Shown here one piece after another: positions 54,638-61,216 of a stretch of DNA of 64,000 nucleotides. A program made the position numbers and the translations under genes. The notes beneath the pieces are model-generated. The model had not been told where the DNA came from. It ran no database searches and worked only from the letters and a program-made list of their open reading frames with translations. Numbering within the stretch: the stretch's first letter is position 1; each line of letters starts with the position of its first letter. The stretch spans positions 124,001 through 188,000 of the forward strand of contig NZ_FNIF01000005.1 of NCBI RefSeq assembly GCF_900103825.1, read 5' to 3'. This DNA is from Paenibacillus sp. yr247. Its GTDB lineage: Bacteria > Bacillota > Bacilli > Paenibacillales > NBRC-103111.

Positions 54638-56140
54638 TTATGCAGTCTGTGAAAAAGAAGCATCAAACAATTTACGGAATGTATCACCTGAAAGGACTTC
54701 TTCTTTCATCAAAATCGCAAGAGAATGTTCGAACACACCCCGCTGCTGCTCTAACAGCTCCTTCGTGCGAATCATGAGCGCATCAAGGATAACGGTATTC
54801 TCTTTCATAAGCTGATCTTTCGTAACCATCTCACGGTCGATGATACCAAGGGAAGTAAGACCGGAGTCCATCATATTACGGACCATAGAAAGTGCCTGCT
54901 CGAAGTCATTTCGCGAACCAGTACTGCGTCCGCCATAGAACATTTCTTCAGCCGCGGCACCGCCTAAGGAAATCATGATTTGCTGCTCGATATAATCTTT
55001 GGTGTATAAATAATGGTCCTTCGGTGGATTATGACGAACATATCCCAGTGCTTTTCCGCGCGGACTAACCGTAACTTGAGAAACGGAGCCAGGGCGTACA
55101 ATTTCTGCAATAATAGCATGGCCCAATTCATGATAAGCAACGCGTTCTTTCTCTTCTTGCGCCGTTTCTTTATCTGTTCTTTCACCCATCATCACTTTAT
55201 CAATCGCGGAAGCCAAATGGTGCTGCTCGATAGCCACTTTATCTTCTCTCATCGCATAGATGGCTGCTTCATTCAGAACGCCCTCTAGCTGCGCGCCGGA
55301 GAAACCAAACGTTTGATCCGCGATGACATCCAAAGAAACTCCTTCAGACAGCGGTTTATTTTTCACATGAATATCGAGAATGGAGAGACGACCCTTCTTA
55401 TCCGGCAGGTCCACCTCAATATGACGGTCAAAACGTCCTGGACGCAGTAAAGCACTGTCCAGCATTTCTTTACGATTCGTAGCTGCCATGATCAAAATAC
55501 GGGGAGCATCGTTCGTATGAATGCCGTCCATTTCTGTTAATAACTGGTTGAGCGTTTGGTCGTATTCTCGTTGTTGACCACCATCACGCTTACCACCGAT
55601 AACATCAATCTCATCAATAAAAATAATCGCATTATCTTTGCCTTCTTTAACTGCACGTGTTCTAGCTTCCTTAAAAAGGTCACGTACTCGACTAGCACCA
55701 ACACCAACGTACATTTCAACAAATTCGCTTCCTGAAGCAGCCAAATAAACAGAATTCGTATAATGAGCGGCTGCTTTAGCCATTAACGTTTTCCCTGTTC
55801 CCGGAGGCCCTGTGAGCAAAATCCCTTTGAGTGGACGAATACCTAACTTCTTAATTTCTTCATGTTTAATAAGAAAATCAAGGGCTTCTGTCAATTCCTT
55901 CTTCGCCCGATCTTGTCCGCCGATTTCATCAAAAGTTAAGAACGAAGGCGTGCGATTCTTGCTCTTACGTTCACCGCCGGCAGAAATGCCTACACCTCCG
56001 CGGCCTTTGATCATATAAAACAAGGATACGCCGAATACACTAACAAACAAGATAGGAATCACATTAATGCCTAAAAAGGCTAAAAAGATGAGTAGAACCG
56101 GTATAAATCCTATTCCTATTTCTTTATACATTTTACTCAT
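54638..56140 (-). CDS. FtsH-type membrane AAA protease, short paralogue
   Basis: A membrane-bound ATP-dependent zinc protease of 500 residues, against about 600-650 for housekeeping FtsH. All catalytic parts are intact: pore loop MYVGVGA (143-149), Walker A GPPGTGKT (111-118), Walker B IIFIDEID (172-179), second region of homology AATNRKEMLDSALLRPGRFDR, zinc site H337-E338-x2-H341, and third ligand D412. The N-terminus has only a hydrophobic hairpin (about 9-45) and lacks the extracytoplasmic domain between the two FtsH membrane helices. Its start overlaps an upstream membrane-protein gene by 8 bases. Substrates unknown; the main ftsH is presumably elsewhere. Confidence 0.88.
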   Translation of the reverse strand: MSKMYKEIGIGFIPVLLIFLAFLGINVIPILFVSVFGVSLFYMIKGRGGVGISAGGERKSKNRTPSFLTFDEIGGQDRAKKELTEALDFLIKHEEIKKLGIRPLKGILLTGPPGTGKTLMAKAAAHYTNSVYLAASGSEFVEMYVGVGASRVRDLFKEARTRAVKEGKDNAIIFIDEIDVIGGKRDGGQQREYDQTLNQLLTEMDGIHTNDAPRILIMAATNRKEMLDSALLRPGRFDRHIEVDLPDKKGRLSILDIHVKNKPLSEGVSLDVIADQTFGFSGAQLEGVLNEAAIYAMREDKVAIEQHHLASAIDKVMMGERTDKETAQEEKERVAYHELGHAIIAEIVRPGSVSQVTVSPRGKALGYVRHNPPKDHYLYTKDYIEQQIMISLGGAAAEEMFYGGRSTGSRNDFEQALSMVRNMMDSGLTSLGIIDREMVTKDQLMKENTVILDALMIRTKELLEQQRGVFEHSLAILMKEEVLSGDTFRKLFDASFSQTA

Positions 56141-56663
56141 TCGGCCACACTCCTATCTGGGAAGTCCTAGGTAGCATGATGAATTTCGTAGCCTCACCAT
56201 CCGTCAATCGAATGTATACGTACGATTGATCCATTTCACTGTCAACTTTCATACCTGGCACATCCGCTGCATATTTCTGTAGTGTCGTTGGAATGTCTGC
56301 GTAATGCTTTGTTTCCATCGCTTGTGCTACCTCGAATAAAGCTTTGGACCACCACTGATCCAATTTCTCAGACGGTTTGCTCTTTATATCAATACTCACA
56401 GAACGTTTACCAATAATAGAAGCGCCATCCTTATGGATATGATCAACAACATTTCTTAAATTTGCGTCTGAATTTAAAGTCAATTCTATGTCAACACTAT
56501 TATTGTCCAATTTCATCGTCGAGCTTGTCACACCGGGAACCTTGCTAATGATATCAGATAATGGATTCTCCATAGCTAAACTTGTATAGGCGAACCAACC
56601 ACCGAATAAAACCCCGGCAGAGATAATAACGCTCATCACGACAGGTAAGAGACGCAGCTTCAT
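56133..56663 (-). CDS. membrane-anchored extracytoplasmic protein, partner candidate for the FtsH paralogue
   Basis: A 176-residue protein with one N-terminal transmembrane or signal-anchor segment (about 7-30) and an external domain of about 140 residues. That domain contains ITLNSDANLRNVVDHI-like alternating strands and helices, SDIISKVPGV near its start, and KFIMLPRTSQIGVW at its end. No enzyme motif is visible, and I do not recognise the family. Its stop lies inside the start of the FtsH-like gene (8-base overlap). That overlap argues for stoichiometric co-translation and possibly a complex in which this protein supplies the missing outside domain. That role is inference. Confidence 0.78.
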   Translation of the reverse strand: MKLRLLPVVMSVIISAGVLFGGWFAYTSLAMENPLSDIISKVPGVTSSTMKLDNNSVDIELTLNSDANLRNVVDHIHKDGASIIGKRSVSIDIKSKPSEKLDQWWSKALFEVAQAMETKHYADIPTTLQKYAADVPGMKVDSEMDQSYVYIRLTDGEATKFIMLPRTSQIGVWPNE

Positions 56664-56767
56664 CAGTCAACGTCCCCCTTTCTATACGTATTTTGTTTCT
56701 AACAATGCAATACACATAGTATATCATTTGATATATAAATTAGCTTTATGAAATGAGTGGAAACAAG

Positions 56768-56793
56768 AAAACTCAGCCTAATGCAGGCTGAGT
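56768..56793 (-). terminator. hairpin terminator overlapping the ypmB stop
   Basis: ACTCAGCCT and AGGCTGAGT form a 9-bp stem with a 5-nt loop, followed by TTTCTTG on the minus strand. The ypmB TAG lies in the loop and 3' arm. The short U-tract makes efficiency uncertain. Confidence 0.6.
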
Positions 56794-57272
56794 CGGTAGG
56801 TATCCATAAAGCGTCCATCTTTGAATTTGTAATAATCATAGAAATAGCGCGTTCCGCTATCGTCCTTCTTTTTATAAAATACTTCCCAGACATAATCTTG
56901 ACCTAGCTTTCCAGGCATCACACGCTCTATTTCATAATCTGCACCTTTTTTGAGCATCGTATCTCGCACTTGCGCTTCAGTGAAAGCTTCAGCAGCCATC
57001 TCGGCATGCACGTCTTTATCCGAAACCCAAACAATGACACTTTGACCTAATTTGTCTTCTCCATAGACAATTTGAAAAGGCTCATCACCATAGAAAAAAT
57101 CAACATTGGTTGCTTTCGTCAAAATGCTCTTCTCATACGCAGTCTCAACCGCTTTGCGTTTGCCGTCCCAGTGTTCATTCTGAACATTTAAGTAGAAGCG
57201 GCTGAGCACTACACCAAGTGTTAAAATAATAAATACAAAGAATGTTAGTATTCTTGTTCGCTTCGCATTCAT
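56778..57272 (-). CDS. ypmB: YpmB-like (DUF5590) membrane protein
   Basis: A 164-residue protein with an N-terminal transmembrane segment (about 9-27) and an external PepSY-like domain. Characteristic features are EKSILTKATNVDFFYGDEPFQIVYG, VIVWVSDKDV, and a closing YYFKDGRFMDTYR-type strand. In B. subtilis ypmB lies between dinG/ypmA and aspB-asnS-dnaD; here it is in the same general neighbourhood. Function is unknown; PepSY-like domains are often inhibitory or chaperone-like. GGGGAGGTG precedes the ATG. Confidence 0.78.
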   Translation of the reverse strand: MNAKRTRILTFFVFIILTLGVVLSRFYLNVQNEHWDGKRKAVETAYEKSILTKATNVDFFYGDEPFQIVYGEDKLGQSVIVWVSDKDVHAEMAAEAFTEAQVRDTMLKKGADYEIERVMPGKLGQDYVWEVFYKKKDDSGTRYFYDYYKFKDGRFMDTYRLSLH

Positions 57273-57315
57273 AAACGCCGCTCACCTCCCCAAACGAACC
57301 TTACTGGCCCCTCTC

Positions 57316-58611
57316 TTAGCCAATTAACTTATCGAAACATTGTTCAAATTCACGCTTAATTTTCTCTTCATCCAATGTTAAACATTCACCCTTACGGACG
57401 ATCCAATGTCCATCCACACACACATCCACTACATCTTTTGCACTTGCAGAGTAAACAATATGTGAAACGAAGTCTGTCTTCGGCAGGAAATGCGGTTGAT
57501 CGATATCCAGTGCAATGAAGTCTGCCTTCATCCCTGGTTGAAGTACGCCTATATTATCTAACCATAATGATTCTGCACCCATTTTTGTTCCCATAAGAAG
57601 CGCTTCTGCAGCAGGAACAGCTAGCGGATCGCCAGATACACCTTTGTGAATCAGCGCGGCGAGTCTCATTTCTTCGAACATATCCAAGTTATTATTAGAG
57701 GCCGCTCCATCCGTTCCAAGTGACACCTTCACACCAGCACGAAGCAGTTCAGGTACTCGGGCCACACCGCTGGCGAGCTTAAGATTGCTTCCAGGATTAT
57801 GAGAAATGCGTACGTCATACTGCTTAAGGATGCTAATTTCTTCATCTGTAAGATGAACACCATGCGCTACGAGAGTCGGCCTGCTGAACACACCGAGTTT
57901 CTCTAGATGTGCGACAGGGCGAAGTCCATACTGATCCACATTCGCTTGTACTTCACGGCTTGTCTCGGACATGTGTGTGTGAATAGGCAGGTTTAAATCA
58001 TGGGCAACCTGTACGATACGCTCAATATAATCAGGAGGACATGTATAAGGCGCGTGCGGAGACATCATTGTCGTGATTCTCCCATTCGCCCCACCATGCC
58101 AGTTTCTTGCAAACTCGGTGGCATCTTTTAATTTAGCATCCTGTACTTCTGGAGGACAAAGACCAATTACACCACGAGTTAGAACACCGCGCATTCCTGA
58201 CTCTTCAACAGCTTTAGCCACTTCGTTCATGTGGTCATACATATCTACGACTGTCGTCGTTCCGCCTTTAATCATTTCTAAAATGGAGAGCAGCGTCCCC
58301 CATTTTACATCTTGGGCATTAAATTTAGCTTCCATCGGCCACATTTTCTCTTCTAACCAAATTTGGAGCGCCAGATCGTCACCGTATCCGCGCAATAGTG
58401 ACATAGCCGCATGACCATGTGTATTCACAAGGCCAGGCATGTAAAGCTTGTTCGTGCCGTCAATTACTTCTTCATAATTTTCCTGAGGCTCAGGTACCTG
58501 CTCACCGATATATGTAATTTGGTTGCCTTCAATGACCATACAGCCTTTGATAGACGATTTCGCTTCATTATTAGAAATGAAAATGCCGTTCATAATTAAT
58601 GTTTTTTTCAT
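57316..58611 (-). CDS. mtaD: 5-methylthioadenosine/S-adenosylhomocysteine deaminase
   Basis: A zinc amidohydrolase that deaminates MTA or SAH to the inosine forms. The 431-residue product has metal ligands H65 and H67 (NTHGHAAMS), the LRGYGDDLALQIWLEEKMWP loop typical of MtaD/Ssn-type deaminases, MMSPHAPYTC, HTHMSE and LGTDGAASNN with the catalytic Asp. The final beta-sandwich strand is CVDGHWIVRKGE. It is divergent from the phosphate-transport pair. It links by metabolism, not by operon, to the mtn genes. Confidence 0.88.
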   Translation of the reverse strand: MKKTLIMNGIFISNNEAKSSIKGCMVIEGNQITYIGEQVPEPQENYEEVIDGTNKLYMPGLVNTHGHAAMSLLRGYGDDLALQIWLEEKMWPMEAKFNAQDVKWGTLLSILEMIKGGTTTVVDMYDHMNEVAKAVEESGMRGVLTRGVIGLCPPEVQDAKLKDATEFARNWHGGANGRITTMMSPHAPYTCPPDYIERIVQVAHDLNLPIHTHMSETSREVQANVDQYGLRPVAHLEKLGVFSRPTLVAHGVHLTDEEISILKQYDVRISHNPGSNLKLASGVARVPELLRAGVKVSLGTDGAASNNNLDMFEEMRLAALIHKGVSGDPLAVPAAEALLMGTKMGAESLWLDNIGVLQPGMKADFIALDIDQPHFLPKTDFVSHIVYSASAKDVVDVCVDGHWIVRKGECLTLDEEKIKREFEQCFDKLIG

Positions 58612-58702
58612 ACTAAAATACCCTCTCTATGCTCATTCTATAGATAATTCCTGCTTAATAAACTTTACATCTTCAAGCATGTAAAATCAAGAAATCTACC
58701 AT

Positions 58703-58719
58703 TGTAAAGAAATTGTAAA
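58703..58719 (-). promoter_or_regulatory. candidate PhoP-type direct repeat
   Basis: TTTACA occurs twice on the minus strand with a 5-base spacer (58703-58708 and 58714-58719), an 11-base period as in Bacillus PhoP boxes. A third copy lies at 58680-58685. The site is between mtaD and the DUF47-pit phosphate genes, about 140 bases before the latter. The region 58612-58857 holds no gene. Confidence 0.35.
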
Positions 58720-58857
58720 TTGTCACGGAATTTTCGTTGCTTTAAATACAATTATTATGATACTTTTAGCATTGTGAGTTTTTTTCTACACTTTGGTCTG
58801 TTTATCTAATAAATTCGATCAAAATCTTGTACATATAGTAAAATATAGGAGGATTCT

Positions 58858-59484
58858 ATGACAACGTTATTCACAAAAAAGAATGAAGTTGATTTCTTGC
58901 AGCTTCTCATCCGTGCTGCAGAAAACGCACTAAAAACGGCACAACTGTTTCGCACAGCCATGATGGGTGATAAACCTCCTGTTGACTATGTCAAAGCGAT
59001 TAACGATTTAGAACATGCAGGCGATTCCATTACACATGAAATTTTTAAAGGTCTGAACAAAGTATTTATTACACCAATTGATCGTGAAGACATTATGGTC
59101 CTAGCTTCCAAAGTTGATGATGTAACAGACGGTATTGAAGCTACGATTGCTCGTTTTGATTACCTCTCTGTGTCGCATACGGATTCCTATATGAAAGAAT
59201 TCTCAGCAGTCATCGTTGACTCTTGCCAACATATGCTGGATGCATTCAAGCTGCTTGCTAAGAAAAAATATATGCAAATCCCTGAGCATACGGTAGCCAT
59301 TAACTCCCTTGAAAATGACGGAGACCGTTTGATGCGTGAAGGGATACGTCAAATTTTCATTACACGTAAAGACCCGTACGAAGATTTCAAATTGAAAGAA
59401 ATTTATGAACGCCTGGAAGAAACCACTGACGCTTGTGAAGACGTAGCCAACATCCTTGATAGCGTGGTACTTCGTTATTCATAA
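58858..59484 (+). CDS. DUF47 / PhoU-like regulator of phosphate transport
   Basis: A 208-residue all-helical protein of the DUF47 (TIGR00153, YkaA) family, structurally PhoU-like. Acidic metal-binding motifs are seen in INDLEHAGDSITHE (about 47-60) and VAINSLENDGDRLMRE (about 148-163), plus EETTDACEDVANILDS near the C-terminus. Such genes almost always precede pit genes, as here (63 bases). The protein is thought to tune the transporter or metal-phosphate flux. AGGAGG precedes the ATG. Confidence 0.88.
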   Translation: MTTLFTKKNEVDFLQLLIRAAENALKTAQLFRTAMMGDKPPVDYVKAINDLEHAGDSITHEIFKGLNKVFITPIDREDIMVLASKVDDVTDGIEATIARFDYLSVSHTDSYMKEFSAVIVDSCQHMLDAFKLLAKKKYMQIPEHTVAINSLENDGDRLMREGIRQIFITRKDPYEDFKLKEIYERLEETTDACEDVANILDSVVLRYS

Positions 59485-59547
59485 GGACATTCATGTCCTT
59501 TGCATACGAAGAAAGTTTTCCTTATGGAAGACTCTTAGGAGGAACTC

Positions 59548-60549
59548 ATGTTAACTTATTTGATCATTATTGTTGTACTAGCCTTATTTTTCGATTTCAT
59601 TAACGGATTTCACGATACAGCCAACGCGATAGCAACTTCTATTTCAACGCGAGCGTTAAGTCCGCGTGTTGCCATCGCCATGGCGGCCACTCTGAACTTC
59701 GTTGGAGCCATGGTGTCCTCGAAGGTTGCCAAAACTGTTGGAGGGAGCATAGCCAACCCGGCCAAAATAGAAAATGGTGTTGAAATCGTCATCGCTGCTT
59801 TACTTGCTGCCATCATCTGGAACCTGTTAACTTGGTATCTAGCGATTCCCTCATCGTCATCTCATACCCTACTTGGCTCTCTCGCGGGTGCAGTTATCGC
59901 AGGCGCCGGCGTACACGCGGTGAACTGGAATGGTTTTACGCAAATTATTATCATATTGATTTTATCGCCGATTATTGCTTTCGTGCTTGGATATCTGATT
60001 ATGATTTTGATCAAGTATATCATCTTATGGTCGGGGAACACATCAAGATCGAAGCTTAATCGCATGTTCCGTACTTTACAAGTTTTATCAGCAGGATTAC
60101 TTTCTTACTCCCATGGTGGTAACGATGCTCAAAAAGCTATGGGTATTATCGTATTTGGTCTAGTAGCAGCCGGTGTTCAAACTGATCTGAATGTACCTCT
60201 CTGGGTGAAAATCTCTGCCGCTTTGTCCATGGGACTTGGAACATCCATCGGTGGATGGCGAATTATTAAAACGGTATCCAGTAAGATTGTTAAAATCGAA
60301 CCGATTAACGGCTTCGCCTCGGACTTAACATCATCACTCGTTATTCAATTCTCAACCTATCTGGGTAAACCATTGTCAACAACTCATGTTATTTCTTCCG
60401 CGATTATCGGGACAGGCAGTGTCATGCGTTTCCATGAGGTACAATGGGGAACCGTTGGCCGAATGCTGATTACTTGGGTTATTACGATTCCAATCAGCAT
60501 CGCGCTCGCATTCTCGATCTACTTCGTTTTATTCAGACTTATATTATAA
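59548..60549 (+). CDS. pit: low-affinity inorganic phosphate transporter, Pit family
   Basis: A membrane phosphate:proton (metal-phosphate) symporter. The 333-residue product has about ten transmembrane helices and the two inverted Pit signature motifs, FDFINGFHDTANAIATSIST (about 12-31) and SYSHGGNDAQKAMGI (about 189-203). It is paired with the DUF47 gene and ends at a terminator shared with rex. It is of the shorter YkaB type, without a large central loop. Confidence 0.93.
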   Translation: MLTYLIIIVVLALFFDFINGFHDTANAIATSISTRALSPRVAIAMAATLNFVGAMVSSKVAKTVGGSIANPAKIENGVEIVIAALLAAIIWNLLTWYLAIPSSSSHTLLGSLAGAVIAGAGVHAVNWNGFTQIIIILILSPIIAFVLGYLIMILIKYIILWSGNTSRSKLNRMFRTLQVLSAGLLSYSHGGNDAQKAMGIIVFGLVAAGVQTDLNVPLWVKISAALSMGLGTSIGGWRIIKTVSSKIVKIEPINGFASDLTSSLVIQFSTYLGKPLSTTHVISSAIIGTGSVMRFHEVQWGTVGRMLITWVITIPISIALAFSIYFVLFRLIL

Positions 60550-60554
60550 TAAAT

Positions 60555-60593
60555 AAAGGCACGACCCGTGATTACCGCGAGTCGTGCCTTTTT
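60555..60593. terminator. bidirectional terminator between pit and rex
   Basis: AAAGGCACGAC pairs with GTCGTGCCTTT around a loop that contains a further CGTG/CGCG pairing. T-runs occur on the plus strand, and AAATAAA on the other side serves the minus strand. It ends one base before the rex stop. Confidence 0.88.
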
Positions 60594-61214
60594 CTAGTCC
60601 AAATAATAAGCCAAGCTTTGCAGTTCCGTTGTAAAATCGGCATAATGTACACGGACTTCAGGAGGTACCTTAATAATAACGGGAGCAAAATTCAGAATTG
60701 CTTCTATACCACAATCTACGAATTGATCGGCAACATTTTGAGCCTCGGTTGCAGGTACCGTTATGATGCCGATACGCACGCCTAATTCAGATAATGCAGT
60801 TTTCATCTCCTGCATTGGCTTGACAATCAAATTATTGATTGTCTCTCCTGCTTTGCTAGGCATTGCATCAAATACAGCGACAATTTTCATATCATTCCGT
60901 AAGTAGGTATTATAATTGCATAAGGCGCGACCTAAGTTACCAGCTCCAACGAGGGCTACTTGAATGTGACGATCCAGCTTTAGAATCTGTCTAATTTTCT
61001 CAATCAAATACGTAATATCGTAGCCTATTCCCTTTTTCCCGAATTCCCCGAAATATGCCAAATCCTTGCGAATCTGAGCCGGATTTAAATCAAGCTTTTG
61101 TCCCAAATCCTGTGAAGATACTGTCGACACATTTTTCATCGCCAGTTCGTTTAGATAGCGTAAATAAATGGGCAGCCTCCGAACGACGGCTTCCGATATT
61201 TTTTGTGATTTCAT
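60594..61214 (-). CDS. rex: redox-sensing transcriptional repressor Rex
   Basis: An NADH/NAD+-responsive repressor of fermentative and respiratory genes. The ATG at 61214 gives MKSQKISEAVVRRLPIYLRY, the standard Rex N-terminus, with a G-rich site upstream; the longer frame adds seven residues. Product 206 residues. It has a winged-helix domain (1-80, with LDLNPAQIRKDLAYFGEFGKKGIGY) and a Rossmann domain with VALVGAGNLGRAL. It follows dinG by 2 bases. No convincing Rex operator is visible in the window, including before hbd-ackA. Confidence 0.94.
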   Translation of the reverse strand: MKSQKISEAVVRRLPIYLRYLNELAMKNVSTVSSQDLGQKLDLNPAQIRKDLAYFGEFGKKGIGYDITYLIEKIRQILKLDRHIQVALVGAGNLGRALCNYNTYLRNDMKIVAVFDAMPSKAGETINNLIVKPMQEMKTALSELGVRIGIITVPATEAQNVADQFVDCGIEAILNFAPVIIKVPPEVRVHYADFTTELQSLAYYLD

Positions 61215-61216
61215 CT

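Noticed and set aside
53494-61214. Rex operator (TTGTGAA-N-TTCACAA) near rex, hbd or ackA
   Set aside because: Only half-sites such as TTGTGA near 61203 and 58775 are present; no full palindrome.
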